A stretch of 64,000 nucleotides of DNA, taken from the NCBI RefSeq assembly GCF_964340395.1, contig NC_135571.1, positions 8,555,453 to 8,619,452 on the forward strand. The letters are read 5' to 3'. Below are positions 1 to 10,609 of this stretch, piece after piece. Both the position numbers and the translations under genes were made by a program. The notes under the pieces are model-generated. The model was not told where the DNA came from and did not search any database. It saw only the letters and a list, made by a program, of their open reading frames with translations. How positions within the stretch are numbered: position 1 is the stretch's first letter; every line of letters starts with the position of its first letter. This stretch comes from Glandiceps talaboti (taxonomy: Eukaryota; Hemichordata; Enteropneusta; Spengelidae).

Positions 1-35
1 TAAGACATTTTTCTTAATTTGTACTCTAATTAGGT

Positions 36-57
36 CACGTGATCGTAAGGTCACGTG
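36..57. promoter_or_regulatory. Pair of CACGTG E-boxes upstream of the lectin gene
   Basis: Two CACGTG hexamers (36-41 and 52-57) sit in the same local context, GGTCACGTG, 16 bp apart. GTCACGTGA-type sites are bound by bHLH-zip factors such as USF and MITF/TFE. They lie about 310 bp upstream of the proposed lectin start codon. A promoter role is an inference; the sites themselves are visible. Confidence 0.3.
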
Positions 58-369
58 TCCTGAATAATGGTTCAATCTGTTGACAAAGACTGAAGTTGCA
101 GTCGAAACCTTCTGGTCACAATTTTCAATTTTGCGTTTTGGCCAATAGTTTTCTTTGATACAATTATTTACCGACACAGAGTAAGTTCCTAATTTATGTT
201 ATTTCAAGGATGTCAAAAACATATTTTTGTTCTCTTTCATCTACAAATTCAAAAAATTGTCCAATATTGTGATTAAAACATCTATAGTCAAAGAGAGAGA
301 TCCAGTCTATTGGCACTATTGATAAAAATTACCATCATACCAAATTACCAAGGTTTGCTGTTTATCTAC

Positions 370-517
370 ATGGAAATTGTCATAGTAACACTTCTTGTTT
401 CCATTTACCCAAAGAGAGCTTCCAGAGCGTGTAAACCTGCCTGTGGTAACATAGTATCATGGCATGAATTGACCTATGCAGATTTGATTAACATTAAGGT
501 GGTGAATTTTACATGTG
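370..517 (+). CDS. Lectin gene exon 1 (signal peptide)
   Basis: The ATG at 370 opens a run of hydrophobic residues typical of a secretory signal, followed by RASRAC, a plausible cleavage site, and then a Cys-containing stretch (CKPACGN). The donor is TGTG|GTAAGT at 518. The phase-1 end matches exon 2 exactly. An alternative is that only 419-517 is exonic, behind the pyrimidine-rich acceptor at 391-418, which is also phase 1. Confidence 0.5.
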
Positions 518-3500
518 GTAAGTATCAATATTTGGCCTAACATATGTGTTATCATTTGTATTATTATAATTTTATTTAGAGACTCCGCCCATAAGTCGTT
601 AGATATGGTAGACAGTAGTAATATGTCTTACAGTGTTAGCCTCTAAATTTGAAATTTCCAGGGAGAATATTTTAACTAGAGTCGGGCAATAGGGACCTTG
701 CAAACCCGCCATGTTGAATGTTGCATCATGGGAAATGTGATAACAAAATACTAATCAATTAGCGTTGTAAACAATACTGTTACCACAAATAATCAATTCA
801 TAGTCACCCTGACCATTGTGGGAGGTTTATTTTATCAGTAGTTCCAGATTAGGTATTACGATAACCACAGATAATCCCATAGTCCCTTGCGTCTGAGCAT
901 GGTCAGTCTGGATTGCAAGTTCCCTATTGTGAGTTACTTTGAAGACAATAGCCTTTTGGCAATTGCAAGTTACCATTTTTTAATCATCCGAAAAAAAAAA
1001 TACGAATACCCTCTGCTAGATAACTAAAAAGGGGAAATATAAAGATGGTGTTAATACGTTAGTTAATTTTAGTAAAGTGGGTTCCTTACAGAGGTTTGGG
1101 TATTTATTTTGGATTTTTAATTCCTAAAGCAACTTTATCATGGCCTCCTTCTTGAAAAATCAAATTATGCTACATCCTTGTTTGTAACTCATCCAATTAC
1201 AAATGATGTGTAAAATGTTAATGTACGTACAATAACAAACTTTTTTATACATTGTTTTAGCTTTTTGCAATGTATTGAGTTACAAACACAAATTTGGTCT
1301 CTGTTCTTTCACTATGAGGAAGCCATGATTTTGTTTCGTCCCTCCACATGTATTTACCCGTCAGCAGTAATGGTATGAGCCATTGTTGTATTTAAGTCAC
1401 GTTGATTCACTGGTGCCAACATGTCTAGAGTTTCCTAACATTCAAGATCTAGTCAAAATAACAGCCATTTGACACAACATTGCCATGTGATTATATATTT
1501 ACCAGTGGTTTAATCATGGTACGGGTAGAAACATTATTTTCAAGGTTATGAGAGTAGTCAACTCCAAATTGGAACATCCTTCGGTTTTAATACATATTCA
1601 TATATATTGCATTTTTATATAGGTCCAAAGGAACCTGGCAAGCAGACTACATACTATCCAACAACTCTGCCTACAACACCTCCTCGACCAACAACTGAAG
1701 CACCAACGATGCCACCACCACCCACCACATCAGCACCCACGACTCCCCCTCCACCAACTACACCTGCACCAACAACTCCTCCCCCACCTACTACACCTGC
1801 ACCCACAACCCCTCCCCTACCAACTACACAAGAACCCACAACCCCTCCCCCACCTACAACTCCTGCACCCACAACCCCTCCCCCACCCACAACACCAGCA
1901 CCCACAACCACTCCTCCACCCACTACATCAGCACCCACAACCTCTCCCCCACCCACTACACCAGCACCCACAACCCCTCCCCCACCTACTACACCTGCAC
2001 CCACAACCCCTCCCCCACCAACTACACAAGAACCCTCAACCCCTCCCCCACCTACAACTCCTGCACCCACAACCCCTCCCCCACCCACAACACAAGCACC
2101 AACAACCCCTCCCTCACTCACGACACTGGAACCCTCAACCCCTCCCCCACCTACTACACCTGCACCCACAACCCCTCCCCCACCAACTACACAAGAACCC
2201 TCAACCCCTCCCCCACCTACAACTCCTGCACCCACAACCCCTCCCCCACCCACAACACAAGCACCAACAACCCCTCCATCACTCACGACACTGGAACCCT
2301 CAACCCCTCCCCCACCCACTACACCAGCACCCACAACCACTCCTCTACCCACAACACAAGCACCAACAACCCCTCCCTCACTCACAACACTGGAACCCTC
2401 AACCCCTCCCCCACCCACTACACCAGCACCCACAACCACTCCTCTACCCACAACACCAGCACCATCAACCCCTCCCTCACTAACTACACTAGAACCCTCA
2501 ACCCCTCCCCCACCCACTACACCAGCACCAACAACTTCTCCCCCACCTACTACACTTGCACCCACAGCCCCTCCCCCACCCACTACACAAGCACCAACAA
2601 CACCTCCACCACCCACTACACCAGCACCCACCCCTCCTCCTCCTCCTCCTCCAACGACACCAGCACCAACAACTGCTCCTCCATCTACCACACCAGCACC
2701 GACAACTGCCCCTCCACCCACTACACCAGCACCACCTCCCCTTCCAACAACAACCCCGGAGCCTCCAAAGTGCATAGAGGAAAATCCAGAAGACGAACCA
2801 CCATGTCCTGATGTAGAAGAAACTGGATGTGTTTGTGAGTGTATTTCAATTTATATATGTACCTAGAGATTATCACCACCCTCCCTTTATACCTCTGTAC
2901 ATTGCTAACAAATACTGGAAAAATAAACGTCATTTTTAATATCAAAGGAACACATTTGTACATCCTACAAAACCTAGTACTGTGTTTGAAGATATAGACA
3001 CAAACACGGTTTGTGAATTCCAATTTTAGTCATAACGGAGGTTCAGCCAGACAGTAGTTGGAACATTCAAAGTTTTACGTATTTGAGTACTAATTTGTAT
3101 AACATTAAAACTGCATTAGCTGAAACTGAAACTTTTTTGAAATGTTTTGTCAAGTACAATACTAGTATTTTACACTGTAAGCAGTATAGCATCACTGTGG
3201 ATGAATGTATTTTTGCAGTTGTATACACGATTTAAGCAAATCAAATATGATTTTTTGAGCAACCAAACATCAGCACCCTCGATGCCTATCACGATTTTAA
3301 CCTGTTTTTGTGCTTTTTTTATGGATAAGACCATTGGTTAACACGTATCTCTAATTATTGGTATTTTAACAATTTTCAGTGAATATATTGTGGTTGTCTT
3401 ATCGAAAAATGACACTCTAATTGCACCAGTACAGATTTTACATGATGACAGAATCAAACCCAAGCTTTCGCCCAAGATTTGAACTTTCTACTACACTAGT

Positions 3501-5984
3501 TGCTGATAATATGGACGACTAATGAACAGACACAAATAGCTGATATTTTTTTAGTGAAGTATTTGGTTATTTAATGAAAGAAAATATCCCAGTTGTAGCT
3601 TGTGTATATTTAAAAGTTGAAACCAAACCTAAAACAACCAAAATTCTTGTGATTCGTCGTAGACGTTTTCCATCATGGCACAGCATAACAGTAAGAATGT
3701 TGACGGGTGAAAAATTGATTTAATTAAGACAGTAATGTGAACTTATAAACCAATGTAGATCATACTGTATTCGGACTTGAATATGGGTCTTCATATTTTT
3801 TGCTGAATATGTCTAAGACAATCTCTACCTTATTATACTTGCAATATTTCCATCCTTATCTTTTTTTTGATATGTTCTTTTTCTTGTATTATGTTCCTTT
3901 TCAAAGATGAAATTCCTCATTGTTACACAAACGTAGCCAAAGGCAAGTGTGCTGAACAGAGCTCTGGGTTCTGGTACAGTCAGGCTATGTTTTGTACAGA
4001 TGGCAACACAGACTCTAACTTCTGCCACGAGTCCTGCACCTTGACAAGACATGAATACGAACCTTGGTGGAGAGTAAATCTCGTTAGACCTCGTGTTGTT
4101 CATTACGTCACGATAACAAACAGGGATGACTGTCTGGGCGAGTGTAAGTTTGTGAAAATCTTGTTTGTAGCTAGTACATAAGTGGAGTCATCCTGTCCAC
4201 GTGAGGCAGAATGTGATGTTATTTTGTGCAAGTTTAATAGGCAATGATGTCATCTTGTCCAATTTAAATAAAATATGACATTGTCTTGTACGTCATCGTA
4301 CCCAAGTAAATATGACATATCATCCTGAGATAGTATGATGTCATCCCAAAATAGAATACGTCATTTTATGTAAGTTAGATAGATCATGACGTCATCATAT
4401 GTAGGTTTGATAGCATGTGACGTCATTCTTGTCAAATCAGATAGATTTGAGTGTTTCTCCAACGTTTCTCCTGATATTGGCCGTGAACAAGCTCGGGAAA
4501 TCCACGAGAATACGTAGTAAATAGTATTCTCTCTCTGTACCAGTGTTACTTTGCCCAATCGATGCTTAACGTCATAATCAGCTCTCTGGGTTAAATTTCA
4601 TGTCAATGCGCAACTTTAATTCATGATTATGGCGCGTACCTTGGTCAGCTAATAGCTAATGACCCGGAATTCAATATATGAATAAATTATGTATATGTAA
4701 TTTGAATGTGAATGGCTATAATTAACCGAGGTCGTTAGATAACTTTACTACTTTCCAGGTACTTGATTACTCTATAATTAGACGTATTCACATGCATGTC
4801 TGTGTGGATTTGGCAACATATTACCATTATTGCTTTTTAACCAAAAACTGTTTTCAAATGCACTAGGTATATGCAAGGTTACTTTACACTATTATAGTGA
4901 TAAGATATCCACAGGAAGAAAAAAATAATTTGATGTATGAGCTATAAACTAAATTGTATATCATATCATATCATATCATATCATATCATATCATATCATG
5001 TTATATTATATTACATGACGTGACTCCACATCACATCACATTATATTATATTATATTATATTATATTATATTATATTATATTATATTATATTATATTATA
5101 TTACCTCACATCACATCACATCACATAACATTATAGATTAGATTAGGTTAGGTTAGGTTAGACTAGATCACATCATAATATATTTTGTGAAATAACAAAA
5201 CATAATTGTTTTTATTTTTCCATCGATTCTGACTAGGTCTGTTAATTCATGGTGTAGAGATACGAGTAGGGAATGATTTGAACATGAAGCAAAACTCACT
5301 TTGTGGTGTTGTTACTCTGGGTGGCCCAAAGAAAACACAAATCAAAGTAAAATGTGAAAACGGTCCTTTGTTTGGAAAGTATGTCAGTGTACAAGCCAGA
5401 TGTAGACATGCTACTTTGACTCTATGTGAAGTGCAGGTCTGGTCAGATGACACTGATGAAGAACTTGACCACGAAGTGACGGTAGACAAGAAACCATGCG
5501 AGGACGATACGAAACCGCAGCCTGCAGTGTTACCGATACCACCACCACCGCCACCCCGTCCTGAACCCGAACCAGGTAAGAGTCTGTTTGATAATACAGA
5601 TGTGTACAGAAATATGAAGTATTCCGGTTACCATAAGACATACAATTGTATAGTTTGCCAACTTCTTTACACCCGGATTTTCATGCTCATCTGAACTGAG
5701 CCTATGATATGCACCAGATTTACAACCAAAGCCAACCCCCCCCCCCCTTCGAAAACTATAAAGTCGGTTTATTGTTGTAACACATACCTAAAGAAAGACA
5801 TATGTTCTTAAACCACACAGAACGTGGATATGATTTGTACCCATGGATATCAGGTGGACGACCGCAGACCCATGATCTACGAGACCTACTCAGAAAATAT
5901 TATGATTCCCCTGATACAGAGCAGCAACGCTATGCTGATCCTTATTACATTCCCAGGGCAAGACCTTACCGCCCGTGGAAATAA
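370..5984 (+). CDS. Secreted mucin-like protein with F-type lectin (fucolectin) domain, five exons
   Basis: Predicted joined CDS 370-517, 1623-2834, 3907-4143, 5237-5575, 5821-5984: 2100 nt, 699 residues, in frame throughout, every intron phase 1 with GT-AG ends. Residues 1-20 form a short hydrophobic signal peptide (IVIVTLLVSIYP core). Residues ~57-430 are a Pro/Thr repeat of 11-residue units, likely heavily O-glycosylated. A short Cys linker follows. Residues ~459-600 are an F-type lectin domain: NVAKGK start, DGN, PWWRVNL, VTITNRDDC, HGVEIRVG, GKYV, LTLCEVQVW. Residues 600-645 are acidic then poly-Pro, and 646-699 are Tyr/Pro-rich. F-type lectins bind fucose in innate immunity or gamete recognition. 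Here the RGDCCxxR fucose motif reads RDDCLGEC, so sugar binding may be altered. The start codon is the least certain part; an upstream non-coding or coding exon is possible. Confidence 0.75.
688..928 (+). mobile_element. MITE family A, copy 1 (lectin intron 1)
   Basis: A ~241-bp element bounded by imperfect inverted ends AATAGGGACCTTGCAA and TTGCAAGTTCCCTATT. Related copies lie at 42928-43178, 61759-62010 and 55591-55842 (inverted), with fragments at 49110-49274 and 25538-25604. No coding capacity, so a non-autonomous DNA transposon is likely. Confidence 0.7.
1094..1335. mobile_element. Long-TIR MITE family B, copy in lectin intron 1
   Basis: Runs from GGTATTTATTTTGGATTTTT through TTTATCATGGCCTCC to a diverged inverted arm ending GAGGAAGCCATGATTTTG. 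The most complete copy is at 47426-47730. The core holds GTACGTACAATAACAAAC, seen in other copies. Confidence 0.6.
1623..2834 (+). CDS. Lectin gene exon 2 (Pro/Thr mucin-like repeats)
   Basis: A single 1212-nt exon after the acceptor TATATAG and before the donor GTGAGT. It encodes roughly 30 imperfect copies of an 11-residue unit, [AE]P[TS]TPPPPTT[PQ], i.e. a 33-bp coding minisatellite. It ends in a Cys-containing segment (KCIEENPEDEPPCPDVEETGC). Some units recur as higher-order blocks (Q-E-P-S-T variants around 2020-2500), a sign of unequal exchange. The length is probably polymorphic. Confidence 0.8.
3262..3435 (+). repeat. Dispersed repeat family E, copy 1 (lectin intron 2)
   Basis: Contains CAGCACCCTCGATGCC, then TTTTAACCTG, then TCTAATTATTGGTATTTT. 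The same succession recurs at 16345-16520 and 35690-35870. There is no ORF. The rest of intron 2 (2835-3906) shows nothing else I can assign. Confidence 0.5.
3907..4143 (+). CDS. Lectin gene exon 3 (F-type lectin domain, first half)
   Basis: Encodes the first half of the F-type lectin beta-barrel: HCYTNVAKGKCAEQSS, CTDGN, SNFCHESCT, PWWRVNL, VHYVTITNRDDC. A phase-1 acceptor follows a T-rich tract and the donor GTAAGT starts at 4144. A candidate fucose-contact His lies in RHEYEPWW, 24 residues before the Arg of RDDC. Confidence 0.8.
4185..4450. repeat. Degenerate ~40-bp repeats rich in CRE-like sites (lectin intron 3)
   Basis: Variants of TATGATGTCATCCT recur about every 35-45 bp. Two are perfect TGACGTCA CREB/ATF palindromes (4387-4394 and 4418-4425). 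The rest of intron 3 is AT-rich with the pentanucleotide array. Confidence 0.45.
4957..5175. repeat. Compound pentanucleotide microsatellite
   Basis: Consecutive runs of 5-bp units: ATATC, then TTATA (a long run at 5041-5103), TCACA, and GGTTA. All keep a 5-bp period, suggesting one array that drifted in sequence. Confidence 0.85.
5237..5575 (+). CDS. Lectin gene exon 4 (F-type lectin domain, second half, plus poly-Pro)
   Basis: Starts LLIHGVEIRVGNDLN and continues through LCGVV, GPLFGKYVSVQ and LTLCEVQVW, matching the second half of F-type lectin domains. It then runs into an acidic stretch (SDDTDEELDHE) and a proline tract (PIPPPPPPRPEPEP). The acceptor is GACTAG and the donor GTAAGA. The codon split across intron 3 (T|GT) is the Cys that replaces the second motif Arg. 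Confidence 0.8.
5821..5984 (+). CDS. Lectin gene exon 5 (C-terminal tail)
   Basis: Acceptor CCACACAG. Encodes ERGYDLYPWISGGRPQ, then LRDLLRKYY, then YADPYYIPRARPYRPWK and a TAA stop. I recognise no domain. The stop overlaps an AATAAA at 5980-5985, too close to be a usable poly(A) signal on its own. Confidence 0.65.
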
Positions 5985-7274
5985 AAAGAAAGCATCACAT
6001 TAGGCAGTAATGTTGTCGTTGGTGGCGCTTTAGAAGTACCAAGCTTGATTTCCGACCTCATGTCACTGCGCTAAATCTTGCCAGGGTTTATCTTGGTCTG
6101 ACACAAACATAGCAACGCCAGCGGTGTCTCGTCTTTCTACCTATTTTGTTTACTTTTGATTAACCACAAATGAGCTTCACCTATCATGTGTAAAGAAAAC
6201 CCAAGCTGCTGATAACTGCACATACAAGTACGTAATAATACTAACAGGGACTCTACATGAAAAATTCGGTAATTTTCAGAAATCAAGCAAACACAGAAGG
6301 CACTTTGAGAGAAAATGGAATCAGAGATGTTTACTGTTTTGTGGTAAGGGGAGAACTATTTGATTTCTGGGGTGGAGGAAGTGGGTATGGCAGCAATTTT
6401 TTTCCCATCACTGTGACAGGAATTTTTTTTCTATTGTCAGTCCTGTATCAAATTATTTTTTCCATATGCAGAAGCAATGCAATTTTTTTCCTCGGTTACC
6501 AATTTTGTAGCACATCGCAACAAATTCAAGTCATTACGGGATCAATTTTTTTTCTCTTTCAACTTTAGGCAATTTTTTTTCCAAAATCCCCCCCCCCCCC
6601 AATCAAATGGTTCTCTCCAGGTGTACTGGCTTAAGAGATCGCAGACAATTCTTTATGTCTGATAACTGTCATTAGGTTGATAACAATGGTAATAAAGCAT
6701 ATTCCACAATGATGGCTGTCAACATAATGTTACCCAATTATTATCTCTGGCACAGACCTATAGTGGCACCCTCTCCACTTTCACATTCCCCTAGGGAATT
6801 CTATACAATCCATTACAGGCTCATCTTCAACCACTTTGGATTGAATCCTTCACTTTACAATTAAACCCATCCCTTGATTAATTATCAAACTCTGTTTAAC
6901 AATACCACAATTTTCAGACAATGAATTGCTACTATGAGTATGAGTGGGATATCATCACCTAAGCGGCTGCTTACATAAGACGAAACGTTGTAATCTCTGT
7001 TTAACTGAGAAACTATTATAATCAATGGTGAAAAGAGCATGTTACTGAACAAAAAAAATCAGAAGTAGTTGTCGTGAATTACATTTATTGATTCATATTT
7101 TGTGTTACACGTTGTTGTTGTCAACATTGTTGCCGTTTCTGATGAACTCATTATATAGTCATACGTCATACATAATCAACCAATCAGCACGCAGCCTGTC
7201 GATAAAGCAGACGATCAGTTACAAGTTGGTGCGCGTGCATATAAAGAACAGAGTTCCCAGTGTATACTTCAGCT

Positions 7275-7380
7275 AAACCACCCCCTGAGGATGGTATACC
7301 AAGAGGTTTTGACCAGTGAACGAAATATATTGAGTTCACTGGTCAAAACCGAGTGGTATACCTTCCCCAGGGGGTGGTTT
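7275..7380. repeat. Large foldback with ~47-bp arms
   Basis: AAACCACCCCCTGAGG...GGTTTTGACCAGTGAAC on the left is mirrored by GTTCACTGGTCAAAACC...CCAGGGGGTGGTTT on the right, around a ~12-bp loop (GAAATATATTGA). There are few mismatches. It would extrude or, if transcribed, form a long hairpin. Confidence 0.85.
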
Positions 7381-7384
7381 ATCG

Positions 7385-8265
7385 CTATTATATTATACTA
7401 GTATATTGAAAATATCGGAAACAAGATAAGAACTAACGTTTTCTCGTTTCATATGCGCCCCTGTGACTAATTTGCATAACAATAACGCTGCTTTAAAGAC
7501 AGCTGATCTTGGCCTCAACGTGAACGTCGTGCAGCGACTGGATTTATTTTATCTGCGAATCGTTTCTAGGGATAATCTGTACATTGATCGGCTCATTAAA
7601 AGTGCACAGTGATGAATAAACAACCTGTTTGACTCAAGGTATAAACTTGAAGTGGTTTATTGAATACAGCGTGCTTCGATCGTTCCCGGCCGAATTCGCG
7701 ACTCGGTGATGTGATAGACAGGTTGATATTTACAATGTATTTATATTACTGGAAGTTACGTCAGTAGATTTTCGGGTTTGAGGATTTCCCTCTCGGATTG
7801 ATGACTGATACTCTAGGACAGGATCCCAGACAAATTTCTATTTAGATTAATGGTAAGTCGGCCAGTGTAAGCTCTTTCACTTGCTTCATTTTTATGACAG
7901 GAAAGGACAGCTCACCAATGTTTCCACTCCAGCCGCGCCGAGGCTGGGACCGATCTCGTGCATGCCTTGACCTTAGTACATGTAGTAGGCGATGATTTGA
8001 ACAAATACGCGATGACTGGGTTGCTTTCGAAATTTCCTTCATAATTTCTCATAAAATATTGTCTCATTGAGAGAAAATCCTCCTCTGACAATTTGAAGAG
8101 TTCACTATTTTATCACAGCGGACTACAACTCAACGCTCGTAGACGAACAAAATTTGGACGCGTGCCAACCGTGCATTATCGGTCGTTTTAGACGCGCTAG
8201 TTCGATGTCTAGACCAATCAGATCTCTCGATTTGCGCCATCAATATACTAGTATAATAATTATAA
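7385..8265. mobile_element. Possible element bounded by an inverted TATTATACTAGTATATTGA
   Basis: The ~19-bp motif near 7390-7408 is repeated in inverted orientation near 8242-8260, about 0.85 kb apart, with one or two extra bases. The interior has no recognisable coding sequence, and the left end touches the 7275-7380 foldback. It may be a non-autonomous element. Target duplications were not established. Confidence 0.3.
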
Positions 8266-8483
8266 TAGTATTAATACTACTTGCTTGTATTGTCATTTCT
8301 ATTACTGCTGTTTACCTCTTTTCTATTGTGAGTCATCCACAGTAGTCTGCAAATGCCTCCATGAAAATAAGTATTTCGTCGCCAACTATGGAAGTATACC
8401 TCAGTAAGGAACTTTAGTCCGACCATCTTGCTTCATAACACAAACATTTACGTGTAAACATATCGATCGTGACAATCAAAGGG

Positions 8484-8640
8484 ACCGGTCAGTTTCTTCG
8501 GCCTGGGGGGGGGGGGGGCGGTGGATTTGTAGGGGGGTCAGTCTGTTTTTGAAATTAGCAGTAGGGGGGGGTCATGCTGTTTTGAAAATTGTGGATGGGG
8601 GGTCATTGTGTTTTGGACTCATGTCGTGGAAGAAAAATAA
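8484..8640 (+). repeat. G-homopolymer repeat family C, copy 1
   Basis: GACCGGTCAGTTTCTT followed by runs of 5-13 G separated by GTCATGCTGTTTTGAAAATT-like segments. The reverse-complement copy is at 14685-14815, and a diverged one is at 12910-13045. Confidence 0.6.
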
Positions 8641-8684
8641 AAATATCCGCCTGATGATCGCTGATGGAGAGTGAAACTCAAATC

Positions 8685-8859
8685 TGATGTGATGAAAGCG
8701 GCTAGATGTCTTTATTTACCTCTATTTCCATTGTTTTGTGTCGTTTGTTTTGTTCTGGGTGATCGGTGGGAAGGCGGCGATAACCCAGAATAAAACAAAA
8801 CGACACAAAACTATGGAAATAGAGGTAAATAAAGACATGTAGCCGCTTTCACCACATCA
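8685..8859. repeat. Long inverted repeat, ~78-bp arms
   Basis: GATGTGATGAAAGCGGCTAG...GTTTTGTTCTGGGT is mirrored by ACCCAGAATAAAACAAAAC...AGCCGCTTTCACCACATC around a ~20-bp loop. Arm identity is high, implying recent formation or gene conversion. Confidence 0.85.
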
Positions 8860-9370
8860 TATTTTAATCAATTTGCATGAAACTGGGAGGAACGACTTAT
8901 AACATATTTATGCTTTTGATTAAGTTTATATAATAAAATAGAACATGTTCGTGACACCAGTTTTAGTCATACATAAATAGGACTACCAGAGCTATCAAAC
9001 AAATTGATATTTGTAGGAAAAGAACCAACCATATAATATTGAGTGGGACATCATTACCTAAGCAGCTGCTTACATGAGACGAAAGTGATTTTAATCAGAT
9101 TACTTGCTGATAGTGATGACGTGTAACATCTTTATTCGTTGCATTAAGTCTATATATATAATAGAACATGCTATTTGATGGGGAAGCCAATCGATTATCA
9201 TAGCCATATTGATACTAACAGCAGTCTTGTGTCAGACCAAAATCTTTACTACGTCCGCTTTGGAGTCAGGTTAATACATTTTCAATTATTGGGAGAGGTT
9301 TTTTATTCGTCAAAATATAATATTGATAAAATTGGAATTGAAATTTGACAGCACGACGAACGTACACGTT

Positions 9371-9417
<47 letters not shown>

Positions 9418-9423
9418 AAGGGG

Positions 9424-9481
<58 letters not shown>

Positions 9482-9482
9482 A
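9371..9482. repeat. (GA)n plus (GACA)n microsatellite, unit 1
   Basis: GA run 9371-9409, G-rich spacer, then GACA run 9424-9482. Confidence 0.95.
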
Positions 9483-9829
9483 ACAGACAGGCAGGCAGGC
9501 AGACCGACAGGGAGAGACACAGACAGACAGAGTACATGTCCTTCGTTCCTTACATAAGACGAAACGTTGTAAACATCAGATTTAACCAGATTGCGTGTAG
9601 CCGTGAGCAACGACTTATAACAACTTTATTCTTTGGATTAAGTCTATATATATAATAGAACATGTTATTTGATGAGGTAAACAATCGATTATCACAGCTA
9701 TTCATACTAACAGCAGTTAAGCCAAAATCTTCACTACGTCCGCTTTGGAGTCAGGTTACATTTTTAGTTATTGGGAGAGAGTTGTTATTCGTCAAAATAT
9801 AATACTGATAAAATTGTGATTGGAATTTG

Positions 9830-9832
<3 letters not shown>

Positions 9833-9922
<90 letters not shown>

Positions 9923-9982
9923 AGGAAGGGAGAGAGATAGAGAGCGAGAGAGAGAGCGCGCGAGAGCGAGAGATCTAGAGCA

Positions 9983-10047
<65 letters not shown>
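9833..10047. repeat. (GA)n microsatellite, unit 2
   Basis: Nearly continuous GA at 9833-9915 and 9985-10047, with a G-rich and GCGC interruption between. The GACA block of units 1 and 3 is almost absent here. Confidence 0.95.
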
Positions 10048-10052
<5 letters not shown>

Positions 10053-10435
10053 GGACAGACAGATATACAGGGAGCGATAGCGACACAGACAGAGAGTGAG
10101 TACAACTCCTTTGTTCCTTACATCTTGACGAAACGTTGTAAACATTTTAATCAGATTGCGTGTAGCTGTGAGTAACGACTTACAACATCTTTATTCATTG
10201 GATTAAGTCTATATATATAATATAACATGTTACTTGATGAGGAAACCAATCGATTATCACAGCCATTGATACTCTTAAAGGAGTCTTGTGTATCAGACCC
10301 AAATCTTTACTACATCCGCTTTGGGGTCAGGTTACATTTTCAATTATTGGGAGAGAGTTGTTATTCGTCAAAATATACTATTGATAGAATTTGAATTGAC
10401 AGCACAGCGAACGTACACGTTGGGAGGGAGGGAGG

Positions 10436-10439
<4 letters not shown>

Positions 10440-10508
<69 letters not shown>

Positions 10509-10532
10509 TGTGTGTGTGTGTGTGTGTGTACC

Positions 10533-10609
<77 letters not shown>
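10440..10609. repeat. (GA)n-(GT)n-(GACA)n microsatellite, unit 3
   Basis: GA 10440-10506, GT 10506-10529, GACA ~10535-10609. Confidence 0.95.

Larger units (their letters stand above)
5985..9046. other. Intergenic, lectin gene to GA/GACA locus
   Basis: No supported gene. It holds poly-C and poly-G tracts (5738-5750 just upstream, 6588-6600, 8505-8520), a T-run repeat at 6400-6600, a copy of the CAGCTGCTTACATAAGACG repeat at 6945-7045, and two large foldbacks (7275-7380 and 8685-8859). CCAAT and TATAAA motifs at 7170-7250 sit beside the first foldback and look like part of a repeat rather than a gene promoter. Confidence 0.6.

Noticed and set aside
1654-2775. 373-codon Gly/Val-rich frame antisense to the mucin exon
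   Set aside because: A shadow of the coding minisatellite: a 33-bp period keeps the reverse frame open. It has no splice context or domain, whereas the forward exon joins in phase with lectin exons.
5135-5163. GGTTA (TTAGG) repeats resembling arthropod telomere sequence
   Set aside because: Only about three to four units inside a larger pentanucleotide array with other motifs; not a telomere.
8154-8345. 63-codon frame with a hydrophobic stretch like a membrane microprotein
   Set aside because: Starts without ATG and lies inside a probable repeat element; AT-rich sequence gives Ile/Leu runs by chance.
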